Assembly (NCBI RefSeq): GCF_900142985.1
Contig: NZ_LT670849.1
Location: forward strand, 558,001 to 622,000
DNA length: 64,000 bases
Origin: Bradyrhizobium erythrophlei
GTDB taxonomy: Bacteria > Pseudomonadota > Alphaproteobacteria > Rhizobiales > Xanthobacteraceae
Direction of reading: 5' to 3'
This document shows positions 27,955 through 36,412 of this stretch, piece by piece. Both the position numbers and the translations under genes were made by a program. Every line of letters starts with the position of its first letter. The first letter of the stretch is position 1. The notes under the pieces are model-generated. The model was not told the origin of the DNA. It was given only the letters and a program-made list of their open reading frames with translations, and did no database searches.

Positions 27955-27988
27955 TTTATTCCGATAAAAACCATCGGTATAACCGATA
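27955..27988 (-). promoter_or_regulatory. LysR-type box A, upstream of the DoxX-pirin operon
   Basis: One of three copies of a 34-base element. It contains the perfect inverted repeat ATCGGT-ATA-ACCGAT (27973-27987), which has the T-N11-A form of LysR sites, and a second ATCGG-containing half towards the gene. It starts 71 bases upstream of the DoxX start codon. The core CCATCGG and the flanking TTATTCCGAT are shared with box B. Confidence 0.7.
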
Positions 27989-28203
27989 ATCATTTGGGCG
28001 TGAAAGCATGATCGAGCTCATCGCGGGTGCGTTTGCCCTTGCGTGTTAAAGCTGAAAAGAGGTCAGAACGGGCACCAGACCACGGCCGATGCGCGCGGAA
28101 AGCCGGTCTAATTCTGATTGGGAAAAGGGCTAACGCTCCCATCTGTCCGCGCATCGTGCGGCGTGTGGAAGTCTTGTGACAAACGCCTCACGGATGCGCG
28201 GGC
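27989..28203. other. intergenic stretch without recognisable gene
   Basis: With box A and the short leader this makes a gap of about 320 bases between DoxX and the next small gene. Apart from the regulatory box I see no open frame with family resemblance, RNA gene or repeat in it. Confidence 0.5.
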
Positions 28204-28353
28204 CTACTCGAACCGAACAATACCGAGCATCTCGGCGTAACACGCCACAGCAAAGACCAGCCCCAACAACACCCCCGCTGCGAAAACCAACCCGCGAAGG
28301 ACTCTCACGCCCGCTTCAAGACCGAGCTTCTCGCCGTTGTCGGGCTTGGCCAT
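28204..28353 (-). CDS. small single-pass membrane protein
   Basis: A 49-residue open frame starting MAKPDNGEKLG, with a strongly hydrophobic stretch from about residue 18 to 42 (VLRGLVFAAGVLLGLVFAVAC). GGTGG lies about ten bases before the ATG. The same frame is open further upstream, but the short start leaves a sensible one-helix protein. It follows the secreted-protein gene by 53 bases on the same strand and may be its operon partner. I recognise no family. Confidence 0.5.
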   Translation of the reverse strand: MAKPDNGEKLGLEAGVRVLRGLVFAAGVLLGLVFAVACYAEMLGIVRFE

Positions 28354-28406
28354 CGATACCACCGGGCTTCCGCGAGCGGATGATGCGCTGGCCGTGAGGC
28401 ACGACC

Positions 28407-28829
28407 TCAATTTCGTTGCGCCGCCCATGTCCCCGCACATCGCGACTGACCTGAGCTGCCGCTCCAGACGCCGCGGCCAATCGCTCCGGATAGCTTGCCC
28501 GACCCGGACGCGTACTTCTGCCCAACCCTCATCGAAGCACGAACCGCGCCTGACGGCGCTACGCGGCCTCTGAACGTGAGAATGTTAGGATGACTGATGT
28601 TTCCATTCACGACGTCGACCGTGAAATTGTAGCTGGAATCGCAATCCCCGCGCTGCGTGGCGAAGACGAGATTCCATTGCCCATCAAACCGCGAGCTCGC
28701 CGAAGCCGGCGATGAGGCGCCCGGTTGGACCGCCGCGAGAGCCAGACACGCGACCAACGCCCTCGCGGCGCGGCCGAGTCTTGTTTGGTAGCGTCCGGCA
28801 CGGACCGGCGTTAATGATTGCTTCGTCAT
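28407..28829 (-). CDS. secreted protein of unknown function
   Basis: A 140-residue protein with a signal peptide (about residues 1-38; hydrophobic core ALVACLALAAV, then SSPASASS). The mature domain of about 100 residues begins FDGQWNLVFATQRGDC and ends CAGTWAAQRN. It is rich in Gly, Ser and beta-like stretches, with two Cys that could form a disulphide; it resembles lipocalin-like or heme-free beta-barrel secreted proteins only loosely. GAGGAG precedes two adjacent ATG codons (28832, 28829). Its promoter carries LysR-type box B, so it belongs to the redox cluster. Confidence 0.7.
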   Translation of the reverse strand: MTKQSLTPVRAGRYQTRLGRAARALVACLALAAVQPGASSPASASSRFDGQWNLVFATQRGDCDSSYNFTVDVVNGNISHPNILTFRGRVAPSGAVRASMRVGQKYASGSGKLSGAIGRGVWSGSSGQSRCAGTWAAQRN

Positions 28830-28898
28830 CATCTCCTCAGCGGGGCTCAGGTTGCGCATATGCGTACCTAGGAAGCCCGGTGCCGCCCCAGTAGTCCG

Positions 28899-28932
28899 CT
28901 TATTCCGATGAGATCCATCGGCGCTGCCGATA
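28899..28932 (-). promoter_or_regulatory. LysR-type box B, upstream of the secreted-protein gene
   Basis: The second copy of the 34-base element, with the perfect inverted repeat ATCGGC-GCT-GCCGAT (28917-28931; T-N11-A form). It starts 70 bases upstream of the ATG at 28829. The bases between the two halves (GATGAGATCCATCGGCG) are identical to box C. Confidence 0.7.
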
Positions 28933-29029
28933 TGTCGAGACCGCCGATGTGACGATGTTTTCCGCGACTCCGACTCAAGGCGCATGTCGGTTCGATCCAT
29001 TCATGCGCCGTGTGCGCGAACGTCATTCT

Positions 29030-29890
29030 TCAGGCCGACGGAGACCTCAGCGCGGCTGCAAGCACGTCGCGGAAGAACTTGGGCGGCCGCCCACCGAGGC
29101 GCTCGACATCGCCGGTTATAACGTCGAACACGCCCGCTGCGAAGCTCGCCTGGATGCCGACGACGATGTTGATGGCCCCCGTCGGCAGCCCCGCTTGTGT
29201 CAGTCCGGCGCGCAGTTGCTCTTCCGTAATGACCTGGAATGCGATCGGTTTGCCGGTGATTTCCGAGATAATAGCCGCACGGTCCGCGCCCGACACGCGC
29301 TCGGGACCGGTCGCGTGATAGATCGCGCCCGCATGGCCGTCGCCGGTCAGGATTCCCGCGGCGGTGGCCGCGACGTCATCACGCGCCACGAAAGCGGCCC
29401 GGTTCTCGGCCAGGCCGGCGAGCACGCCTTGGCGTAGTGCGGCTTGCGCCTGCTGGACGAAGGCTTCGGCGTAGAAGTTCATGCGCAGAATGGTCCAGGC
29501 CGGCGCCGTGGCGATCAGATGCTGCTCGCCCCGCCAGTACGATGCGCCGCGCGCTGGCTCTTCCTCCTGCCGCGTGCCGACAGCCGACATGAAGACGATA
29601 TGCTTGACGCCGGCTTTCACCGCTGCGTCGATCGCCGCGACGTTCTGCGCCCCGCGCTTTCCGGGTTCCGGATCGACGGTCGTGATGATGAGCAGACGAT
29701 CGAGACCCGCATAGGCTTCGCTAAGGGTTTCGGGCCGGTTGTAGTCTCCAAATCGTGCCTGGGCTGGTTTGGAGACAGTTTTGGGTGTGCGCGAGATCGC
29801 CACGACCTTGTGCCCGCCGGGACGCCGCAACAGTTCTGATACGACGGCTCTGCCCAAATAGCCGCTGGCGCCACTCACACCGATCTTCAT
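29030..29890 (-). CDS. NmrA/SDR-type NAD(P)H-binding oxidoreductase
   Basis: A 286-residue atypical short-chain dehydrogenase. The dinucleotide motif GASGYLGRAVV is near residues 6-16 and SRTPKTVS follows as the expected NADPH-specificity loop. The family includes QOR2-type quinone oxidoreductases (YtfG-like) and NmrA-type redox sensors; the sequence fits the quinone-reductase-like branch best. The ATG at 29890 has GGAGG at the right distance and is preferred to 29902. It lies 23 bases downstream of the Old Yellow Enzyme gene in one operon. Confidence 0.85.
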   Translation of the reverse strand: MKIGVSGASGYLGRAVVSELLRRPGGHKVVAISRTPKTVSKPAQARFGDYNRPETLSEAYAGLDRLLIITTVDPEPGKRGAQNVAAIDAAVKAGVKHIVFMSAVGTRQEEEPARGASYWRGEQHLIATAPAWTILRMNFYAEAFVQQAQAALRQGVLAGLAENRAAFVARDDVAATAAGILTGDGHAGAIYHATGPERVSGADRAAIISEITGKPIAFQVITEEQLRAGLTQAGLPTGAINIVVGIQASFAAGVFDVITGDVERLGGRPPKFFRDVLAAALRSPSA

Positions 29891-29913
29891 GTCAACCTCC
29901 ATGACGACCGAAC

Positions 29914-30990
29914 TTACGCGGCGGTCGCCGCCTCGAGCACGGGATAGTCGGTGTAGCCATGGGCTGCGCCGCCAAAGAAGCTGGCGCGATCCGCCTCGTT
30001 CAATGGCGCACCGCTCTTCAACCGCGTAACGAAATCCGGGTTGGCGAGCACCATCTGGCCGTAGGCTTCCAGATCGGCTAACCCCGAAGCCACGTCACCG
30101 CCAATCTGGTCGCGCGGACGGCCGGGCCGGTTCACGATCAGCGATGGCGTCCACAGCGCGCGTAGATCCGCCAGCCGCCGCTCGTCGCCGGCATGCATGA
30201 CGTGCAGGTACGCAAGACCGAGCTTGTTGAGTTCGGCGACCAGATGGCGATAGAGCGCCAGGCCTTCTGCGCCCTCGTCGATCCCCCACATGGTGATGCC
30301 GGGCGATAGACGGATGGCGGTCCTGTCCGCTCCGATTTCTTCGGCAATCGCCGTGGCGACCTCAATGGCGAAACGGGCGCGGTTCGCGATGGAGCCACCG
30401 TATTCATCCGTACGCGTGTTGGCGCTCGGAGCGATGAATTGTTGAACGAGATAGCCGTTCGCGCCGTGAATCTCGACACCGTCAGCGCCGGCCTCAATGG
30501 CGGAGCGCGCCGCGAGGCGGAAGTCAGCGACGGTCCGGCGCACTTCCTCGGTCGTCAGCGCGCGAGGCGTGGGCATGTCCTGCATCCCGCTCGCGGTGAA
30601 CATCGGCGCACCCGAAGCGATCGCCGACGGTGCCACGGCTTGCCGGTGATGCGGTGTGTTGTCGGGGTGCGACATACGTCCCGCGTGCATGAGCTGGATG
30701 AAGATGCGGCCGCCTCTGTCATGCACCGCTGTCGTTACCTTCTTCCACCCCGCGACATGCGCCGGCAGGTAAATGCCGGGCGTCGCGAGGTAGCCCTGTC
30801 CGTCATCTGACGGCTGAGTGCCTTCGGTGACGATCAGGCCGACACCGGCGCGTTGGGCATAGTATTCGGCCGCCAATTCTCCCGGCACGCCGTCCGGCTT
30901 CGCGCGGCTACGGGTCATCGGCGCCATGACCAGGCGGTTTGGCACGGTGTAGCGTCCAACACGGGCGGGCGTAAATGATCGGCTCATCAT
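29914..30990 (-). CDS. alkene reductase, Old Yellow Enzyme (NemA-like)
   Basis: A 358-residue FMN-dependent TIM-barrel reductase. N-terminal RYTVPNRLVMAPMTRSRA is diagnostic. The substrate-binding His and Asn are visible in EIHGANGYLVQQFIAPSAN, followed by TRTDEYGGSIANRARF. It reduces activated C=C bonds of electrophiles such as maleimides, enones and nitro compounds with NADPH. GAGGAG lies before two successive ATG codons (30990, 30987). It is co-transcribed with the NmrA-type gene and its promoter has LysR-type box C, which points to control by a reactive electrophile. Confidence 0.93.
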   Translation of the reverse strand: MMSRSFTPARVGRYTVPNRLVMAPMTRSRAKPDGVPGELAAEYYAQRAGVGLIVTEGTQPSDDGQGYLATPGIYLPAHVAGWKKVTTAVHDRGGRIFIQLMHAGRMSHPDNTPHHRQAVAPSAIASGAPMFTASGMQDMPTPRALTTEEVRRTVADFRLAARSAIEAGADGVEIHGANGYLVQQFIAPSANTRTDEYGGSIANRARFAIEVATAIAEEIGADRTAIRLSPGITMWGIDEGAEGLALYRHLVAELNKLGLAYLHVMHAGDERRLADLRALWTPSLIVNRPGRPRDQIGGDVASGLADLEAYGQMVLANPDFVTRLKSGAPLNEADRASFFGGAAHGYTDYPVLEAATAA

Positions 30991-31060
30991 GTTCTCCTCG
31001 ACAAGGCTTGGGTAGCTCGTAAGGAGAATCTAGGGAGTGCTGCGAAATCGGATAAGCCGG

Positions 31061-31094
31061 CTTATCCAGATGAGATCCATCGGCGCATCAGATA
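31061..31094 (-). promoter_or_regulatory. LysR-type box C, upstream of the Old Yellow Enzyme operon
   Basis: The third copy of the 34-base element, starting 71 bases upstream of the gene's start codon. The distal half is less symmetric (ATCGGC-GCA-TCAGAT, 31079-31093). A perfect 18-base palindrome, GGATAAGCCGGCTTATCC at 31050-31067, overlaps the proximal half and may be an additional or alternative site. Confidence 0.68.
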
Positions 31095-31135
31095 CAGCAC
31101 CTGCAAAGCAAGCCGTCCATGGGAACTGCGAAGGG

Positions 31136-32632
31136 CTATTGAAATGCGACTTCGGCGAAACTCCGAAGCTTGCGGGAATGCAAACGTTCCGATTCCTGCA
31201 ATTTGAGGATCTCGAGCGCCTTCAGGCCGATCTCAAGATGCTGGCCTACGCGCTGCCGATAGAAGTCGCCTGCCATACCGGCGAGCTTGATCTCACCGTG
31301 AAGTGGCTTGTCCGAGACGCAAAGCAAAGTTCCGTAGGGAACGCGAAACCGAAATCCGTTGGCGGCGATAGCTGCCGACTCCATGTCGAGCGCTATCGCG
31401 CGCGACTGCGACAAACGCCGAAAAATCGACGCATCGCCAATTTCCCAATTGCGATTGTCCACGCTCGCAACCGTTCCGGTGCGCATCAATCGTTTCAGGT
31501 CAAAACCCGCGAGCCCGGTTACCTCGCCGACCGCCTGTTCGAGGGCGACCTGCATCTCGGCCAGCGCCGGTATCGGCACCCCAAGCGACAGCTCGTGGTC
31601 GAGCACGTGGTCCTCGCGGGCATAGCCATGCGCGAGGACATAGTCTCCGAGCCTCTGCGTATTTCTGAGACCTGCGCAGTGTCCAAGCATGAGCCAGGCG
31701 TGCGGCCGCAGCACGGCCACGTGGTCGGATATGTTCCGGGCGTTGGATGGACCGGTGCCGATATTGATCAGGGTAATGCCCCGGTCGCCCGGTTCGACGA
31801 GATGAAAGGCCGGCATTTGCGGTATGCGCTCGGGCGCAATCCCGATCGTACCGCCGCCAAGACGAACGTTGCGCGTGATCACGTTCCCCGGCCCAACGAA
31901 GGCGTCGGGGCCGATTTGGCCTGAACCCATACGTTCATGGCACAGATGCACAAAGGCATCGACGTAGAACTGATAGTTCGTGAATATCACGAAATTCTGG
32001 AAGTGCTCCGGATCGGTGCCGGTGTAGTGATAAAGCCGTCGCAACGAATAGTCGACGCGCGCAGCAGTGAACAAAGCCAGCGGTTCGGGGGCGTCTAGCG
32101 GCAGCTGCAGGGTGCCGTTGGCGATCGCATCATCGATGGCGATAAGATCAGGCACGTCGAACACGTCCCGCAGCGGGCGGCCGACGGCGGATTGGCCGGT
32201 CGCAGAGACTGTCGCTTCGATGTTGATGTCGCGACGATAGGCGAAATGAATAGGGATCGGCTCGTTCGACTCGCCTATTTCAACCGCCACGCCGTGGTTT
32301 TCGATCAACAGTCTGATCTGCTCCGTGAGATAGGGTCGGAACAGGTCTGGTCGCGTCACGCTGGTCCGATGAATGCCGGGCTTCGCGACGAAACCGTAAG
32401 AAAGACGCGAGTCGAGGCGCGCATGGCTCAAGGTCGTAATGCGTACGAATGGATAGTTGGCGCGCACGCGCGTCGTGAGCACCTCGCCGCTGGCATACGC
32501 CTCGAAACGATCTCGCAAGAACTGGGTGTTGCGCTCGTAGATCTCTTCGAGGCGGCTGACGGCCGCACCGGCATCGCTGAACGCTTCAGCGGCGACGGGA
32601 GGCGGGGTCAGAATGGCTGGCGCGGGACACAT
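31136..32632 (-). CDS. amn: AMP nucleosidase
   Basis: A 498-residue protein matching AMP nucleosidase in length and layout: an N-terminal regulatory domain (about residues 20-180) and a C-terminal phosphorylase-like domain (about 200-480). The catalytic domain shows GITLINIGTGPSNARNI, HAWLMLGHCAGLRN and ALDMESAAIAANGFRFRVPYGTLLCVSDKPLHG, as in other nucleosidases. It splits AMP into adenine and ribose 5-phosphate in the cytoplasm and regulates the adenylate pool. It appears monocistronic; the 199-base gap upstream shows no clear signal. Confidence 0.93.
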   Translation of the reverse strand: MCPAPAILTPPPVAAEAFSDAGAAVSRLEEIYERNTQFLRDRFEAYASGEVLTTRVRANYPFVRITTLSHARLDSRLSYGFVAKPGIHRTSVTRPDLFRPYLTEQIRLLIENHGVAVEIGESNEPIPIHFAYRRDINIEATVSATGQSAVGRPLRDVFDVPDLIAIDDAIANGTLQLPLDAPEPLALFTAARVDYSLRRLYHYTGTDPEHFQNFVIFTNYQFYVDAFVHLCHERMGSGQIGPDAFVGPGNVITRNVRLGGGTIGIAPERIPQMPAFHLVEPGDRGITLINIGTGPSNARNISDHVAVLRPHAWLMLGHCAGLRNTQRLGDYVLAHGYAREDHVLDHELSLGVPIPALAEMQVALEQAVGEVTGLAGFDLKRLMRTGTVASVDNRNWEIGDASIFRRLSQSRAIALDMESAAIAANGFRFRVPYGTLLCVSDKPLHGEIKLAGMAGDFYRQRVGQHLEIGLKALEILKLQESERLHSRKLRSFAEVAFQ

Positions 32633-32831
32633 CTTATCTGGGCACTCTCATCAGAACGGCCATCACTCGTAACAGTGGCTTCCAGACAGAGTACAAATGT
32701 CAGAACCGGGACACCAGTCCATCAAGCGCCGCTTTTCTCGGGATTTATAAAAGATTGATCGCGGCGCCAAACCTGTCCGGGCGTCAGCACCACACGACTT
32801 CGCCGTGAAGTGCTCTCGTCGAAGCGCGACC

Positions 32832-34409
32832 TCACTCCAGCCCAGCCAGTCTGAACGCTGCCAGATACTGGTCGCGTTCTCTCTCGCATTTGAAGGGCAT
32901 CTCGGTGGCGAGCCACTTCAGCGACAAGCCCGGTTGCACGTGGAGCAGGGCCTTGAGGGATGCTGCCGCCAGTTCCCGCCGTTTCGTCATCGCGGCGGCT
33001 GCCGTGAGCACGCGATGAGCGCCGACGAAATCGGAACGAAGACGCAGCGATTCGCGCGAAAGCTCGATTGCCTCCTCGTAATTGCCGCCGACGAACTGGC
33101 AATAGGAGGCGACGCCGTAGTAGACCGCCGCGAAAGGATCCCGCGGGCTGAGGCGCAGTGCATGGCGCGCAGCACGGTCGCCTTCCTCCCACTGGCCGCA
33201 ATAAGCAAGCGCGACGCCGAAATAGCCGCGCGCAGGCGAGAAGCTGGGGTTCAGCCGGAGCGCCAGTTCGAATTCGGCAAGGCAATCATCAAAGCGGCGC
33301 CTGTGGAGATACACGCCGGCCAATCCAAAATGCGCCCATGCATCCTCGCTATTGGCGTGAATGGCGGCAAGAGATGCCCGCTCTGCAATCGGGATCGCCA
33401 GCGCCATGTCTTCCCACCCCATATGGGCGCCGAATGTGTGACTGGCAGCCAAAACGCCGAGCGCTTGTCCATATTGCGGGTCGATCTTGATGGCTTTCTC
33501 CAGGAGTGCCTGAGCGACGGTGTTGTCCTGCCGCGTGACGCGCCAATAGTGCGACAGCGCGCGCATCACAAGGTCCCATGCATCCATACTGTCAGGCGCC
33601 TTGCGTTGCGCCTTGAAGTTCTCTGCGGCGTATAACTGTGGTTCGATCGCGGCGACAATCGACTCGGTAATCTCGTCCTGCACGGCGAAAACATCGGCCA
33701 GATCGCGGTCATACCGCTCGGCCCAGATGTGGCTGCCGGTCGCGACTTCGTTGAGCTGAGCGGTGATCCGCACGCGCTCGCCGTCTTTCCGCACGCTGCC
33801 TTGGATGACGTAAGCAACGCCGAGCTCGTCGGCGATCTGCTGGAGATGAACGGACTTGCCCTTGTATACAAAAGAGGAGTTGCGCGCGATGACATAGAAC
33901 CATCGCAATTTCGAAAGTGCGGTGATGATGTCTTCGCTGATGCCGTCGGAAAAATACTCCTGTTCGGGCTCGCCGCTGAGATTGGAAAACGGCAGGACAG
34001 CGATAGCGGCACGGTCGAGCACCGGCAGCGCCAAGCGTGGCGGCTTGCCGTCTCGATGTGCAGAGTGATCCGAGGACAGCGCCGCCGTTGTGGCCGGTTG
34101 CTCGATCGTCACTTCGCCGACAAAACGAAAGCCCTTGCGCGCAACCGTGCGCAGCAGCCGCTGATCCTTGCCAGTATCGTTGATGGCGCGGCGAGCGGCG
34201 TTGATCCGGCTTGTGAGTGTCGACTCCGAGACGATGCGGCCGTCCCACACGTTGTCGAACAACTCATCCTTTCGTACGACGCGGTCTCGATGCTCGAGCA
34301 AATATAACAGGACGTCGAAAACCTGGGGCTCGAGCGCCACGCTCTCGCCGGCGCAGACCAATTCGCGTCGCCCGGCATCAAGTATATGATTTTCAAAGAT
34401 AAATCTCAC
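32832..34409 (-). CDS. winged-helix transcriptional regulator with TolB-like and TPR domains
   Basis: A 525-residue regulator. The N-terminal OmpR-type winged helix (about residues 1-100; PQVFDVLLYLLEHRDRVVRKDEL and ARRAIND) is followed by a TolB N-terminal-like domain (about 135-250; IAVLPFSNLSGEPEQEYFSDGISEDI). Tetratricopeptide-type repeats fill the rest (about 290-510). This architecture is common in rhizobia, where some members carry an adenylate cyclase domain, absent here. It is divergent from a methyltransferase gene, and direct repeats between them are candidate sites. The signal it senses is unknown. Confidence 0.87.
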   Translation of the reverse strand: MRFIFENHILDAGRRELVCAGESVALEPQVFDVLLYLLEHRDRVVRKDELFDNVWDGRIVSESTLTSRINAARRAINDTGKDQRLLRTVARKGFRFVGEVTIEQPATTAALSSDHSAHRDGKPPRLALPVLDRAAIAVLPFSNLSGEPEQEYFSDGISEDIITALSKLRWFYVIARNSSFVYKGKSVHLQQIADELGVAYVIQGSVRKDGERVRITAQLNEVATGSHIWAERYDRDLADVFAVQDEITESIVAAIEPQLYAAENFKAQRKAPDSMDAWDLVMRALSHYWRVTRQDNTVAQALLEKAIKIDPQYGQALGVLAASHTFGAHMGWEDMALAIPIAERASLAAIHANSEDAWAHFGLAGVYLHRRRFDDCLAEFELALRLNPSFSPARGYFGVALAYCGQWEEGDRAARHALRLSPRDPFAAVYYGVASYCQFVGGNYEEAIELSRESLRLRSDFVGAHRVLTAAAAMTKRRELAAASLKALLHVQPGLSLKWLATEMPFKCERERDQYLAAFRLAGLE

Positions 34410-34439
34410 CGTGCAATCCCAACCAGCTCAGGAAAAAAA

Positions 34440-34472
34440 CAAGCTCGTCTGAAGACAAACTCAAGCTCGTCT
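34440..34472. promoter_or_regulatory. direct repeats between divergent genes, candidate winged-helix regulator site
   Basis: CAAGCTCGTCT occurs at 34440-34450 and 34462-34472, with a period of 22 bases, about two helical turns. OmpR/PhoB-type winged helices bind direct repeats on one face of the helix. The site is 31 bases upstream of the regulator gene and 81 bases upstream of the methyltransferase start codon. Confidence 0.5.
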
Positions 34473-34552
34473 CAGAGTCTTTAGGTACTCGTGGCGCCAT
34501 GGTCGGTTCACCGCGGCATAACCGCGTTGCGATCTCTCACAGGAGAAAACCC

Positions 34553-35389
34553 ATGACGACCACGACTGCTGCGCGACAAACCGCCACGCCCGATCTTGCT
34601 GCCATCAAGAGCCGGCAGCAGGCGGCGTGGTCTTCGGGCAACTACGCCGTCGTAGGCACTACTCTTCAAATCGTCGGAGAGCAACTTTGCGAAGCGCTCG
34701 ACCTTCGGGCGGGCTCGAAAGTTCTGGACGTAGCCGCCGGCAACGGCATGGTCAGCCTCGCGGCGGCACGCCGATGGTGCGAGGTGACCTCAACCGATTA
34801 CGTGCCCGCGCTGCTTGAATGCGGGCGCGCGCGGGCGACGGCTGACGGCCTGTCGATCGAATTCAGAGAGGCCGACGCGGAATCGCTGCCGTTCGATGAT
34901 GCCTCCTTCGATGCGGTCGTCTCCACCTTCGGCGTGATGTTCACGCCGAACCAGGCGCAAGCGGCTTCTGAACTTGCACGCGTCTGCAAGCGGGGCGGCA
35001 AGATCGGCTTGGCGAACTGGACGCCCGAGGGCTTTATCGGACAGGTCTTCAAGACGCTCGGCAAATACCTGCCGCCGCCGGCGGGCGCCAAGTCGCCAGC
35101 ACTCTGGGGCACGCGTGCCGCTGTCGACGAAATGCTGGGCAGCCAGGCGAGCGCAATCAAGGCTGAGCCGCGCATGTTCAACTTCCGCTACAAGTCGCCC
35201 GAACATTTCCTGGAAGTCTTCAAGACCTATTACGGGCCCGTGCTGAAAGCCTTTGCTGCGCTCGGGGCTGCCGCTCAACAGGATCTTCATAACGACCTGT
35301 ACGCCCTGATCGTGCGCATGAACAAATCGGGCGACGCCACCATGGTCGTACCCAGCGAATATCTCGAGGTTGTTATCAGCCGCAAGTAA
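34553..35389 (+). CDS. class I SAM-dependent methyltransferase
   Basis: A 278-residue methyltransferase with motif I VLDVAAGNGMVSLAAARR near residue 57, an acidic residue ending strand beta2 (TSTDYVPALL) and the region AESLPFDDASFDAVVSTFGVMF of the UbiE/type 11 group. The acceptor is unknown. AGGAGAAAA precedes the ATG at 34553, preferred to earlier in-frame starts. It is divergent from the TPR regulator and followed by an alpha/beta hydrolase, perhaps in one unit. Confidence 0.88.
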   Translation: MTTTTAARQTATPDLAAIKSRQQAAWSSGNYAVVGTTLQIVGEQLCEALDLRAGSKVLDVAAGNGMVSLAAARRWCEVTSTDYVPALLECGRARATADGLSIEFREADAESLPFDDASFDAVVSTFGVMFTPNQAQAASELARVCKRGGKIGLANWTPEGFIGQVFKTLGKYLPPPAGAKSPALWGTRAAVDEMLGSQASAIKAEPRMFNFRYKSPEHFLEVFKTYYGPVLKAFAALGAAAQQDLHNDLYALIVRMNKSGDATMVVPSEYLEVVISRK

Positions 35390-35417
35390 TGCCGTTTGCG
35401 ACGAGTGCGGCAGGCCG

Positions 35418-35443
35418 GCTCCGGGCTTCTAAAGGCCCGGAGC
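35418..35443 (+). terminator. GC-rich hairpin after the methyltransferase gene
   Basis: GCTCCGGGC (35418-35426) pairs with GCCCGGAGC (35435-35443) around an 8-base loop. There is no run of T after it, so it is either a weak or Rho-assisted end, or a stabilising structure between the methyltransferase and hydrolase genes. Confidence 0.35.
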
Positions 35444-35525
35444 GGCGAGAAGTCAATTTGAATTGAAAAACAGGGCATCTGAATCGGCACCTTGCGAAGG
35501 CCGAAGCACAATTGGGAATGATCCG

Positions 35526-36350
35526 ATGACCATTTGGAATACTCGGCATCCGAGCGGAACTGTCATTGCTCTGCATTGCTCGCTTGGCTCAGGCCGTCAA
35601 TGGACAAAGCTGAGCGCTGAACTCGGCTCCTCCTGTCGGGTCGTTGCTCCCGACATCTCCGGTTATGGCAGCGGGCCGGCCCCGGTGAACCCGCCGCTGA
35701 CACTCGCTGAGGAAGTTGAACATCTCGGCGCTGCCATCGAAAGCACCGAAGGACCGCTCCATCTGGTCGGCCATTCCTACGGCGGCGCGATCGCCTTCAA
35801 GATCGCAACAACCTCACGGTTCGCCGGCCGCGTTCGTAGCCTGACATTGATTGAACCGGTGCTTCCGACGCTGCTTAGGGAAAACCCTGCGGACAGACGC
35901 CTCTACGATCTGTTCGCGCAATTGGCTCACAAGGTCTTCGCCGATCTCTGGGACGGAATGTGCCTGGAGGCGGTCGACCGCTTCACTTCGTATTGGAATG
36001 GATCAGGACCTGCCGAGCAGCTCTCCAATGAGGCTAGGCTCCGCATGATGGGTTGCATCGAGAAGGTAGCCTATGACTTCGCCGCCGTGCTTGCGGAACA
36101 GAATGTCTTGTCTGCCGCGGCCGCAATCGGGGTGCCGACACTGCTGCTTTCGGGCGGCTTATCGCCTTACATGACCCAGCGCATTGCCAGCCGGCTTGCC
36201 TCGCTGATAGAGGGTGCGGAAGCGCGTCATTTTCCGGCGGCCGGCCACATGCTGCCACTAACCCATGCCAATCTGCTGAACCCGCTGATTTCTGCGCATA
36301 TTTCGCGCGCAAACGACCTTGCCGTCGTGTCGCTGGCCTCAAGCGCCTAG
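35526..36350 (+). CDS. alpha/beta hydrolase
   Basis: A 274-residue alpha/beta-hydrolase-fold protein. The nucleophile elbow GHSYGG places the catalytic serine at residue 84. An oxyanion region is near LHCSLGSGRQW, and the late histidine is probably the one in FPAAGHMLPLTH. It could be an esterase, lactonase or C-C hydrolase; no signal peptide is seen. Starts at 35526 (ATG) or 35463 (TTG) are possible, and the ATG gives a standard N-terminus. It follows the methyltransferase on the same strand. Confidence 0.87.
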   Translation: MTIWNTRHPSGTVIALHCSLGSGRQWTKLSAELGSSCRVVAPDISGYGSGPAPVNPPLTLAEEVEHLGAAIESTEGPLHLVGHSYGGAIAFKIATTSRFAGRVRSLTLIEPVLPTLLRENPADRRLYDLFAQLAHKVFADLWDGMCLEAVDRFTSYWNGSGPAEQLSNEARLRMMGCIEKVAYDFAAVLAEQNVLSAAAAIGVPTLLLSGGLSPYMTQRIASRLASLIEGAEARHFPAAGHMLPLTHANLLNPLISAHISRANDLAVVSLASSA

Positions 36351-36412
36351 CGGCACCACCGTATTCCGAGATAAGCCTCAACCAGGCCGGATTGACCTTC
36401 ACGTGTCGTCTG

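Noticed and set aside
28440..29000. Longer N-terminal version of the secreted protein
   Set aside because: The extension would be translated from the LysR-type box region; the ATG behind GAGGAG followed by a signal peptide is convincing.
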